NCBI GenBank assembly: GCA_903862805.1
Contig: CAIOZP010000332.1
Coordinates: 1 to 7,408 of the forward strand
Direction: 5' to 3'
Length of the DNA stretch: 7,408 nt
Origin: an uncultured Fibrobacterota bacterium
GTDB taxonomy: Bacteria; Fibrobacterota; Chitinivibrionia; Chitinivibrionales; CAIOZP01
Part shown: in pieces, positions 1 to 6,593 of the stretch
Layout of the letters: each line of letters opens with the position of its first letter
How positions within the stretch are numbered: the first letter of the stretch is position 1
The notes under the pieces: generated by a model
Databases searched by the model: none
Seen by the model: only the letters and a program-made list of their open reading frames with translations
What the model was told of the DNA's origin: nothing
Translations under genes and position numbers: made by a program

Positions 1-1580
1 ACGACAGAGGTTTTGCGAAACTACCGCTTACATTCGAAGACAGCCGCCTTGGAACTGGTGTCTTTGTTATACAAAGCGAGATCCGTCCCGAAAAAGTAGT
101 TCCTGTCCGTGATTACTACCGCCTTTCAATCATGGATTTTCTCGAAAACAAACACCCCTCCAAAGATCTTTTCGGCAATCTCTGCAGCGCCACCCGTATA
201 ACCCGTGCGGACGATCTCGCCAGAAACTATATGCGCGGGGGGTTCGGTTCAATAACCTACGGGGAGGCCAAAGAACAGGAAGCGCAGCTCCTGAGAAAAT
301 ACCGCATAACAAACTATTTGATGGTTATTTCAAACTATGTCAATGCCGAGGAGCGGCCTGTCGTGAAAGACGCGCTTGAGAAATGGACAGAAATCACTCC
401 TGAACGTGAAAAACAGCTTGAAGATATCGCCTTCAACATCGTCAAGCGTCATCCATGGGGAACTTCCTGGGCATTTTCCACCGAGGTAGAAGGACGAAGC
501 CCGCTCACCAGGGCCGGTAAATTCGACGAATGGGCGAAAGTCCAAATGGCCGTAAGCCGCGCTATCAGGAAGGCAAAGCCGGACGCTGTTTCATTACCCG
601 AGGGCGGCACCTCCGGGTTCAGCAGACTTCGCGGTTACCGCGAAACCGAAGGCTACCTTGCCGCCACGGCGGGCAAGATAAAATGGGACGCCATCGCAAC
701 ACATCCCTATGGTGCCATCGACGATCTCGATATTGTCTCCGACATGATGATCGGACTAACAGCCAAATATGGCTACAAGGAAATCCTTTTCACCGAAGGT
801 GCAACTCAGGCGCTTGAATACAAGCTTGCCGACACTTCGGTTTTCGTCGCCTCCAATTCTGGCAAGACCAAAGAAGGTGTTCGCCTGATTCGCAAGCTCC
901 GCGCCGAAGGACACAAGAACATTTTCGGTGTTGTAGCAAATGCCGGAACACCCATTGTTGCCGAAGCCGATGCAGGATATGTTCTGACATGCGGCAAGGA
1001 AGATGCCGTTGCTGCAACAAAGTCGGTGGTTGAGCAGGCGCTTGTCAACGACATTATTTTCCGCAAACGTAACGGCAAGCCGCTTCCAGATCTTGGCAAG
1101 CTCGCCGATGCAATTGAAGCGGCACTTACCGCCGAGGTTCCGGAAGATGTTGTCGCACGTTTAGTCGAGGCCAAAGTTCTCTACTGGGCCGGTCGCAACA
1201 ACGGTGTCGCCGAAGAGCTTCGCCTCAAAACTAACGAAATCACCCGCAAAAAGTCCGACTACCTTGAAGGCACTTACGCCGCTCACGGCATCGAAGAGGT
1301 GATGAACGCCGACGAAGGCATCATCGTTGTCGAACCCTTCGCCGACGAAGAGCAGAAGTTTGGCGACGTACTTGTGAAGGGTGTTGGCATTCACGTTGTT
1401 GCAATCAGCACCCGCAAGACATCTTTTCCGACGTTTATTATTCCCGATGGTGGCGAGTTTGCGAACTATGTTGAGCTTGTCGCTGGCTGGAACCTTCTCG
1501 TCGAAGTCGGAATCCGCCTCGGCATCAACCTCGACAAGCCGAACCGCGCACGCAAGATCGGCAACGAATTCATCGGCTGA
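1..1580 (+). CDS. Chimeric protein: glycoside hydrolase-like N-terminal part fused to a truncated GlmS-like double-SIS sugar isomerase (5' partial)
   Basis: The frame is open from base 3 to the stop at 1578-1580 (525 visible residues), so the start lies outside the window. The ATG at 132 has no Shine-Dalgarno and is internal. Residues below are numbered from that ATG. Residues 1-224 resemble a clan-A TIM-barrel glycoside hydrolase: a W-x-x-STEVEG segment with E118 or E120 as candidate acid/base, an AIRKAKPDA helix, a KWDAIATHPYG strand, and KYGYKEILFTEG with E222 as candidate nucleophile. Residues 225-482 resemble the isomerase part of GlmS/AgaS-type enzymes. They include the sugar-phosphate loop SNSGKT (241-246), a complete second SIS domain beginning YWAGR (351-355), K366, E369 and H385 at the same spacing as E. 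coli GlmS K485, E488 and H504, and a C-terminal DKPNRARK ending in K475. The first SIS strand with its G-x-G-S/T-S loop is missing, as is the last barrel strand. Activity of either half is doubtful. Domain assignments come from motif recognition. The join could be natural or an assembly artefact. Confidence 0.8.
   Translation, partial: DRGFAKLPLTFEDSRLGTGVFVIQSEIRPEKVVPVRDYYRLSIMDFLENKHPSKDLFGNLCSATRITRADDLARNYMRGGFGSITYGEAKEQEAQLLRKYRITNYLMVISNYVNAEERPVVKDALEKWTEITPEREKQLEDIAFNIVKRHPWGTSWAFSTEVEGRSPLTRAGKFDEWAKVQMAVSRAIRKAKPDAVSLPEGGTSGFSRLRGYRETEGYLAATAGKIKWDAIATHPYGAIDDLDIVSDMMIGLTAKYGYKEILFTEGATQALEYKLADTSVFVASNSGKTKEGVRLIRKLRAEGHKNIFGVVANAGTPIVAEADAGYVLTCGKEDAVAATKSVVEQALVNDIIFRKRNGKPLPDLGKLADAIEAALTAEVPEDVVARLVEAKVLYWAGRNNGVAEELRLKTNEITRKKSDYLEGTYAAHGIEEVMNADEGIIVVEPFADEEQKFGDVLVKGVGIHVVAISTRKTSFPTFIIPDGGEFANYVELVAGWNLLVEVGIRLGINLDKPNRARKIGNEFIG
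789..806 (+). other. Fusion point between hydrolase-like and SIS-isomerase-like sequence
   Basis: This stretch encodes FTEGAT. Upstream sequence reads as a TIM-barrel hydrolase ending at the strand that usually carries the catalytic nucleophile. Downstream sequence (QALEYKL, then SNSGKT) reads as the interior of a first SIS domain. The codons AGA, AGG, ATA and GGG together occur 13 times in the 224 codons from 132 to 803, and not once in the 258 sense codons from 804 to 1577. The exact breakpoint is inferred and could lie some tens of bases either side. Confidence 0.55.
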
Positions 1581-1582
1581 GA

Positions 1583-1600
1583 GAGTGTGTGAGTGTGTGT
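1583..1600 (+). repeat. Short GAGTGTGT tandem repeat
   Basis: Two perfect copies of GAGTGTGT (1583-1590 and 1591-1598) followed by a further GT lie directly after the stop codon of the SIS gene. It is a simple low-complexity repeat in the 3' untranslated region. No function is evident, and length variation between strains would be expected. Confidence 0.6.
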
Positions 1601-1621
1601 AAACAAGTTTGATTGATAGAC

Positions 1622-1655
1622 AAAGCCCCGGAGCCAGTGCTTCGGGGCTTTTTTT
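1622..1655 (+). terminator. Rho-independent terminator after the hydrolase/SIS gene
   Basis: AAAGCCCCG (1622-1630) pairs perfectly with CGGGGCTTT (1643-1651). The stem extends inward by G-U, A-U, G-C and C-G pairs, giving about 13 pairs around a CAGT loop at 1635-1638. The T run covers 1649-1655. It lies 41 bases beyond the stop at 1580, so it fits as the end of that transcript. It also lies just in front of slyX, so it would sit in the leader of any message reading into slyX from upstream. Confidence 0.93.
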
Positions 1656-1657
1656 GA

Positions 1658-1662
1658 AAGGA
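1658..1662 (+). promoter_or_regulatory. Ribosome binding site of slyX
   Basis: AAGGA lies six bases before the ATG at 1669 and begins three bases after the terminator T run. It decides the start: a longer frame opening with TTG at 1609 would have to translate through the terminator hairpin and has no comparable site. Confidence 0.75.
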
Positions 1663-1668
1663 AAGAAA

Positions 1669-1887
1669 ATGTCGGGAGAGCGTGTGGAAGAACGGTTTGT
1701 TGAAATGGAAATGAAGCTTGCTTATCAGGATCACACCGTAGGGGAATTGAATTCGACGATACTCACGCTTGTCAATCGCGTCGATTTCCTCGAGCGTGAG
1801 GTAAAGCTGCTGAAAGAGAGATTAAGCGTTGCTGGTGGGTCACATATCCGGGATCTTTCGGAAGAGAGTCCGCCGCCGCATTACTGA
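1669..1887 (+). CDS. slyX: SlyX family protein
   Basis: This is a 72-residue soluble protein of usual SlyX length. It has the family pattern: an N-terminal segment rich in E and R leading into EMKLAYQDHTVGELN, a heptad-like coiled-coil helix (about residues 10-52, including NRVDFLEREVKLLKERL), a short linker and the hallmark C-terminal PPPHY. The biochemical role of SlyX is not established. In enterobacteria the gene is often found near slyD, but no slyD is visible here. The start is the ATG preceded by AAGGA. The gene sits between a strong terminator and a histidine kinase gene 67 bases downstream. It probably depends on readthrough or on a promoter I cannot identify. Confidence 0.9.
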   Translation: MSGERVEERFVEMEMKLAYQDHTVGELNSTILTLVNRVDFLEREVKLLKERLSVAGGSHIRDLSEESPPPHY

Positions 1888-1921
1888 TAGTGACGGCTGC
1901 TTTCGATCCGCCTCATGTATT

Positions 1922-1945
1922 TTGACACAGGTTTATTGATACAGG
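1922..1945 (+). repeat. Direct repeat TTGA(C/T)ACAGG upstream of the sensor kinase
   Basis: TTGACACAGG (1922-1931) and TTGATACAGG (1936-1945) match at nine of ten positions with a 14-base period. The second copy contains the AGG of the kinase gene's ribosome binding site. The first copy begins with a TTGACA that looks like a sigma-70 -35 box, but no good -10 box lies 16-18 bases downstream before the start codon. It could be an operator or translational control site, or chance. No protein can be assigned to it. Confidence 0.4.
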
Positions 1946-1954
1946 AATGATCGA

Positions 1955-3358
1955 ATGCGGCTTCATACCAAATTTCTTCTTGCGGCGATTTCACTTTTCG
2001 TGCTTACCATGGCGTTCATGCTTTATTTCTCGATTCGTCTGCAAAGCGCCATTGTAGGACGCGTACTTTCTGATATGAATGCCCTGACGCAGACGGTTCG
2101 TTTTTCGTCGCAAAGGCTTGCCACGATCAACAACGCCGACCGCGATACGCTTGAGCGATTCATTCAGGATGCGACGAAGAACCGCAAGGTCGGCGAGGTT
2201 TTGGTTGTAAACAGTTCGCAGCATGTCATCGCATCAAGCAATCCCAAAAAAGTCGGCACCAACAAGAAAGTTCTCGATCACGAAACCATAGTGAAAGAGG
2301 ACATCGGAACCACCGACTCTGTTCCTTTTCATAAACATTATTCGGTGTCGGTACCGATCATTCGCGATGGCGCGACCATTGGAATGGTGCAGACAACCAT
2401 TTCGCTGCACGACTACAATCACTTCCTCGAAGAAGCGATACAGAAGGCGATGATCGCAACGGCCGTGCTGTTTTTGATTCTGCTGGTGCTGTCGATTCTG
2501 GTGATGCGTCACCTTGGCAAACCGCTTGACCGGCTTGTCGAGGCCGCCGGACACGTTGCCGACGGACAACTCGATGTCGAGCTTCCGCCAATCGGGCGCG
2601 ACGAGGTCGGTCGCTTAACGGCCGCATTCAACGACATGGCAAAGCGGCTTCGCGACCAAAGGCTGATGGAAGATCATCTTTCTGAAATCGAGCGGCGGGC
2701 AATTTTGGCAGAGACGGCTTCGGTCATTTCGCACGAGATCCGGAATCCGCTGAACATGATCAATCTTACTGCCGATTATCTTGCGAGTTCGTTTACAGAT
2801 GCGATTGTTCCCGACAGGCAGGAAGCCTTTCGCAATCACATTGCCGACCTAAAAACACAGGTACGTCAGCTCAACCATATGGCGCAGGAATTTGTCGAAG
2901 CGGGGCGGCCTGTCAAACCGAAACGGGAGCTCGTTCCGCTGGCCGATTTACTGCAAAGAACAGAGGCGCTGATACGGTTGCAGTTCAGCAACAAGAAAAT
3001 CGGTCTGGTTTACAAATGCGACGAAGACATTGTGCTGAACGTTGACAACGCGCAGTTCGGACTTGTGTTGCTGAACCTTCTGCTCAATGCGTCCAACGCA
3101 ATGCCGGAGGGCGGAAGTGTGGAAATCGTTGCCGAAGTCGAAAACGGATTCTCGACGATCCGTGTTTCCGACACGGGCAGCGGCATCCGCAAAGACATTA
3201 TCGAAAAAATATTCGAACCATACGTGACCGGCCGTGAAGGCGGAACCGGACTCGGTCTTGCACTTGTACGGCGCATCGTCGAAGCGCATGGCGGAACAAT
3301 CAGCGCGGCAAACAGCGAAACCGGCGCGGTATTTACAATCAGGATTCCACAGGAGTAA
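1955..3358 (+). CDS. Membrane-bound sensor histidine kinase, NtrB/ZraS-like
   Basis: This 467-residue inner-membrane kinase autophosphorylates on a histidine and should pass the phosphate to the regulator encoded 9 bases downstream. The layout is standard: a first membrane helix (about 7-28), an extracytoplasmic sensor region (about 29-163) resembling a single Cache/PDC fold with VLVVNSSQHVIASS and HYSVSVPIIRDG strands, and a second helix (about 166-184). A HAMP linker follows (about 185-238, with GRDEVGRLTAAFNDM), then HisKA with H260 in ISHEIRNPL. The ATPase domain has an N-box (N374, N378), DTGSGI (406-411), FEPY (420-423) and GTGLGLAL (430-437). All catalytic motifs are present. The start is the ATG with AGGA eight bases upstream. 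The ligand is unknown; linkage to a solute-binding lipoprotein makes a small periplasmic molecule plausible. Confidence 0.93.
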   Translation: MRLHTKFLLAAISLFVLTMAFMLYFSIRLQSAIVGRVLSDMNALTQTVRFSSQRLATINNADRDTLERFIQDATKNRKVGEVLVVNSSQHVIASSNPKKVGTNKKVLDHETIVKEDIGTTDSVPFHKHYSVSVPIIRDGATIGMVQTTISLHDYNHFLEEAIQKAMIATAVLFLILLVLSILVMRHLGKPLDRLVEAAGHVADGQLDVELPPIGRDEVGRLTAAFNDMAKRLRDQRLMEDHLSEIERRAILAETASVISHEIRNPLNMINLTADYLASSFTDAIVPDRQEAFRNHIADLKTQVRQLNHMAQEFVEAGRPVKPKRELVPLADLLQRTEALIRLQFSNKKIGLVYKCDEDIVLNVDNAQFGLVLLNLLLNASNAMPEGGSVEIVAEVENGFSTIRVSDTGSGIRKDIIEKIFEPYVTGREGGTGLGLALVRRIVEAHGGTISAANSETGAVFTIRIPQE

Positions 3359-3367
3359 CAGGCAAAA

Positions 3368-4741
3368 ATGGCAAACATACTTGTCGTTGATGATGAAGAA
3401 GGTCAGCGCGGAATAGTAGCAAAAATCCTTCACGAAGAAGGTCATCGCTGTCGAACCGCCGAGTCGGTGAAGTCCGCACTCTCCGCGCTTGCCGAAGAGA
3501 CTGCCGATGTTGTTCTTACCGATTACAAGATGGACGGCGGAACCGGTATTGACCTTGTGCGGGCGGTGAAGCAACTTGCTGCACCACCCGAAATTGTCGT
3601 GATGACCGCCTTCGGAACAATTGACACAGCGGTTGCTGCAATGAAGGCAGGTGCCTACGATTACCTGTCGAAACCGCTCGAACGCGAGGAGCTTCTTCTT
3701 GTTGTGACCAGAGCCGCCGAGAAGCGCGCACTGCGTGCCGCCGGAGAGGAATTCCGTTCGCGTCTTGTCAATGATTCCACAACCGGACTCATTGCCGAAT
3801 CGAAGGGAATGCGCGATGTCCTCGATGTTGTTGACCGCATCTGTGCCTCCGATGCAACGGTTCTCATTCGCGGCGAAACCGGCACCGGCAAAGAGCGAAT
3901 CGCAAAGCTGATTCACTACAAAGGCCCGCGTGGAGTAAGGCCGATCTTTTCGGTCAACTGCGCCGCGTTTCCCGAAACACTTCTTGAGAGCGAGCTGTTT
4001 GGTTACGAGAAAGGTTCGTTTACCGGAGCCGCCGCACGCAAGATCGGCATTGTCGAATCGGCATCGGGAAGCACGCTCTTCCTTGACGAAATAGGAGACA
4101 TGCCGCTATCGGTTCAGGCGAAAGTCTTGCGTGTAATTCAGGAGAAGGAAGTGCGTCGCGTCGGTGCTGTCGAATCGATTCCGGTTGACATAAGGATAAT
4201 CGCTGCAACGCACCGCAACCTCGCCGAGATGGTCAAGTCCGGAACCTTTCGCGAAGATCTTTACTACCGGCTCAACGTCATTCCGATCACGGTGCCGCCG
4301 CTCTACGAACGTCCCGATGACATTATCAAACTTACCGGCTTTTTCCTGAGTCGTTCGGGAACTGGTCGTGTCATTCCACCTGATACAATGAAAGCGCTTT
4401 GCTCTTATCGCTGGCCCGGCAACGTTCGTGAGCTTGAGGCGGTGGTGCTTCGCATGGCCTTGCTTTCCCGTGGAAATGAAATTTCAATCTCGGATCTTCC
4501 TCCCGAAATTGTCGAACCGCCGGTGAGTCGAGTCGCTCATGATATTCCGACAAACGCGCAGTATGTTATTCCTTCGGGCGGAATCGTTTTCGAAGATTTC
4601 GAGCGTGACATTTTGCGGCAGGCACTTGATCGCGGCAACGGAGTTTATGCAGAAGCGGCGCGGCTTTTGGGCATGACCTACCGCACCTTCCAGTATCGCG
4701 CAGAAAAATTCGGCCTCGCCGCCGGAACAGTCAGCCAATAG
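3368..4741 (+). CDS. Sigma-54-dependent response regulator, NtrC family
   Basis: This 457-residue cytosolic activator has three domains. The receiver (about 3-120) has the acidic pair D8/D9, phosphoacceptor D52, T80 and K102. The AAA+ sigma-54 interaction domain (about 140-370) has Walker A GETGTGKE (169-176), the sigma-54 contact loop GSFTGA (216-221), Walker B STLFLDE with D240 and E241, candidate arginine fingers R295/R301 in FREDLYYRLNV, and WPGNVREL (349-356). The C-terminal Fis-type helix-turn-helix (about 420-450) has AEAARLLGMTYRTFQYR. Every motif needed for phosphorylation-controlled ATP hydrolysis and open-complex formation is present. The contact loop carries serine where alanine is commonest. 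The gene starts 9 bases after the kinase stop, so the two form a cognate pair. Its target promoters are not evident in this window. Confidence 0.95.
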   Translation: MANILVVDDEEGQRGIVAKILHEEGHRCRTAESVKSALSALAEETADVVLTDYKMDGGTGIDLVRAVKQLAAPPEIVVMTAFGTIDTAVAAMKAGAYDYLSKPLEREELLLVVTRAAEKRALRAAGEEFRSRLVNDSTTGLIAESKGMRDVLDVVDRICASDATVLIRGETGTGKERIAKLIHYKGPRGVRPIFSVNCAAFPETLLESELFGYEKGSFTGAAARKIGIVESASGSTLFLDEIGDMPLSVQAKVLRVIQEKEVRRVGAVESIPVDIRIIAATHRNLAEMVKSGTFREDLYYRLNVIPITVPPLYERPDDIIKLTGFFLSRSGTGRVIPPDTMKALCSYRWPGNVRELEAVVLRMALLSRGNEISISDLPPEIVEPPVSRVAHDIPTNAQYVIPSGGIVFEDFERDILRQALDRGNGVYAEAARLLGMTYRTFQYRAEKFGLAAGTVSQ

Positions 4742-4755
4742 AATTGATTTACAAA

Positions 4756-4761
4756 AAGGGA
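4756..4761 (+). promoter_or_regulatory. Ribosome binding site of the solute-binding lipoprotein
   Basis: AAGGGA lies six bases before the ATG at 4768. It favours that start over the TTG at 4744, which has no such site and would put a lysine- and asparagine-containing extension in front of the signal peptide. Confidence 0.75.
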
Positions 4762-4767
4762 AACAAT

Positions 4768-6576
4768 ATGAACAGAGTTTTTAAACTTGCAATAGGTGCC
4801 GCAGTGCTTTCGATTCTTGTGGCCTCATGCGGACAGAAACAGAAACCGTCGGCGAGCGGATCGAAGCTCGAAGACTGGCACAGCTGGAGCGAGAAGGCGA
4901 AGACCTTTGTGCCAGTGATCGGTAAGCGCGGCGGTGAGATGCGCGTGAGTTCGGCGGGCAGCGATGCGAAGACATTCAATCCGATCACCAGCACCGAGAC
5001 GAGTTCGTGGGAAGTCTTGCAGTTCGTGTTCGACGGACTTACCGAATACGATCCGATCAATCAGCAGGTTGTTGGCGGTCTTGCGAAGGAATGGAAGACT
5101 TCGCCCGACGGGCTCGTGTGGGATTTCACTTTGCGCGACAGCCTGAAATGGTCGGATGGCGAGCCGATCACCGCCGACGATGTGGTTTTTTCGTTTAAAG
5201 TGATCTACGACAAAAAGAACATCGCCATCGATCGCGACAACATCATGATTGACGGAAAGGAAATCGCTGTGGCGAAGACTGGGCCGATGTCGGTGCGCTT
5301 TACTTTGCCAAAACCGTTTGCGCCGTTTTTGAAACTGCTGACCGGAACAAACACTCCGGTGATCCCGATGCACAAGCTCGCTGACGCTGTTGGCTCAGGT
5401 AAATTCACGACAACATGGGACGTGAACACGCCGGTTTCGGAAATCGTCGGAAGCGGGCCGTTCCGCATTGCCCGATACGAACCTTCGCAGACTGTGGTGC
5501 TTGAACGAAACGATCATTATTGGAAGAAGGACGCCGCCGGAACGCAACTTCCGTACCTCGATCGAATCGTGTTCTCTTATGTCAAGGACAACTCGGCCGA
5601 GCTGCTGAAGTTCAAGAATGGCGAGACTGATTTCTATCAGATGCGCAACAGCGAATATCCATTGCTCAAGCCGCTTGAGGCCGCGTCGAACTTCACTATC
5701 TATAACCTCGGCCCGGCGCTGGGCGATGTGTTTCTGATGTTCAACGAAAACCGCGACACCAACGCGCGAAGCGGCAAGCCTTATGTTGACGCGGCAAAGC
5801 TCTCGTGGTTCCGCGACAAAAACTTCAGGCAGGCCGTGGCTTTTGCGATCAATCGATCCGACATGATCTCGATTGTTCACAACGGACTCGCCGAGCCACA
5901 GTACTCGCCGATGGGACAGGCCTCCGGATATTTCAGCAACCCTGATGTGCGCAAATACGCGTATTGCCCGGACTCGGCCAAAGCGCTTCTTGCCGCTGGC
6001 GGTTTCAAAACTACGCCCGATGGTCTTGTCGATCCGCAGGGGCGCAAGGTCGAATTTTCTTTGGTGACCAGCGCAGGAAATTCCGATCGTGTCAAGTACT
6101 GCCAGATGATCGCCAAGGATCTTTCAGCTCTCGGCATAAAAATCGATCTCACTCTCCTCGAGTTCAACAACCTCGTTGACAAGCTCGACAATACCTACAA
6201 CTGGGACGCGATGGTGATAGGACTGACAGGCTCCGACGATCCGCATCTTGGTGCGCAGGTCTGGATGAGCACGGCGCGCACGCATCAGTGGTATCCATGC
6301 GAGAAGCATCCGTCGGAACCTTGGGAGGCGCGGGTCGATACGATCTTCACCAAAGCCGCGACGCTCACCGACAAGTCCGCAAGAAAAGTTCTTTATGATG
6401 AGTGGCAGGCTCTGTACAGCGAGAATCTTCCATATATCGAAATGCCCGCACCGTACCGGCTCTTCGCGGTTCGCAATCGCTTTGCAAATGTCTGCCCGGT
6501 TCCGATCGCTGAAGCGGTTTATTTTCAGAAGAGAAAATTCTTCTGGAATATCGAGAACGTTTTCGTCAAGCAATAA
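4768..6576 (+). CDS. Solute-binding lipoprotein of a peptide/nickel/opine-type ABC transporter (SBP_bac_5 family)
   Basis: This 602-residue exported lipoprotein should bind an oligopeptide or similar ligand outside the inner membrane. The signal peptide is short and positive (N2-R3, K6), with a hydrophobic core at 7-19 and lipobox VASC, placing the lipidated cysteine at C21. Glycine at +2 is not an inner-membrane retention signal, so outer-membrane sorting is possible. The mature part shows the family pattern: GGEMRVSS (56-62), a WEVLQFVFDGLTEYDP segment (81-96), LAKEWKTSPDGLVWDFTLR (105-123), KWSDGEPITADDVVFSF (127-143), GSGPFRI (228-234), FRQAVAFAINRSDM (353-366) and late C-terminal lobe segments. 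Four further cysteines (400, 446, 511, 576) could form disulfides. Length is slightly above the usual 500-550. It starts 26 bases after the regulator gene, in the same direction. No permease or ATPase gene follows, so it is either an orphan binding protein, a partner of a transporter encoded elsewhere, or part of a sensing module. The ligand cannot be read from sequence. Confidence 0.92.
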   Translation: MNRVFKLAIGAAVLSILVASCGQKQKPSASGSKLEDWHSWSEKAKTFVPVIGKRGGEMRVSSAGSDAKTFNPITSTETSSWEVLQFVFDGLTEYDPINQQVVGGLAKEWKTSPDGLVWDFTLRDSLKWSDGEPITADDVVFSFKVIYDKKNIAIDRDNIMIDGKEIAVAKTGPMSVRFTLPKPFAPFLKLLTGTNTPVIPMHKLADAVGSGKFTTTWDVNTPVSEIVGSGPFRIARYEPSQTVVLERNDHYWKKDAAGTQLPYLDRIVFSYVKDNSAELLKFKNGETDFYQMRNSEYPLLKPLEAASNFTIYNLGPALGDVFLMFNENRDTNARSGKPYVDAAKLSWFRDKNFRQAVAFAINRSDMISIVHNGLAEPQYSPMGQASGYFSNPDVRKYAYCPDSAKALLAAGGFKTTPDGLVDPQGRKVEFSLVTSAGNSDRVKYCQMIAKDLSALGIKIDLTLLEFNNLVDKLDNTYNWDAMVIGLTGSDDPHLGAQVWMSTARTHQWYPCEKHPSEPWEARVDTIFTKAATLTDKSARKVLYDEWQALYSENLPYIEMPAPYRLFAVRNRFANVCPVPIAEAVYFQKRKFFWNIENVFVKQ

Positions 6577-6580
6577 TCAC

Positions 6581-6584
6581 AGGA
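6581..6584 (+). promoter_or_regulatory. Ribosome binding site of the PAS-domain gene
   Basis: AGGA lies nine bases before the ATG at 6594, within the 17-base gap after the lipoprotein stop codon. It supports translation of the PAS gene from the same message. Confidence 0.55.
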
Positions 6585-6593
6585 CGGATATAA

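Noticed and set aside
132..134. ATG as the start of the hydrolase/SIS gene
   Set aside because: The same frame is open back to base 3 with sandwich-like coding sequence, and no Shine-Dalgarno precedes this ATG.
1609..1668. N-terminal extension of slyX from a TTG
   Set aside because: It would translate through the terminator hairpin. SlyX homology and a good AAGGA site both point to the ATG at 1669.
1888..1915. Possible terminator hairpin after slyX (GGCTGC and GATCCGCC)
   Set aside because: Only three contiguous pairs form before mismatches, and the following T run is short. Not credible.
1922..1950. Sigma-70 promoter with TTGACA as -35 box
   Set aside because: No acceptable -10 box lies 16-18 bases downstream, and the start codon is too close. 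Retained only as part of the direct repeat.
2948..3916. 322-residue open frame on the minus strand
   Set aside because: It lies wholly antisense to the kinase and regulator genes. Its product is rich in His, Cys and Phe with no recognisable domain, as expected from antisense codon bias.
4013..4030. GSFTGA instead of GAFTGA in the regulator as a loss-of-function change
   Set aside because: The critical FTGA residues are intact and serine at this position is a tolerated variant among sigma-54 activators, so it is not evidence of inactivation.
4744..4767. TTG start giving the lipoprotein eight more residues
   Set aside because: The ATG at 4768 has AAGGGA at ideal spacing and gives a canonical lipoprotein signal peptide.
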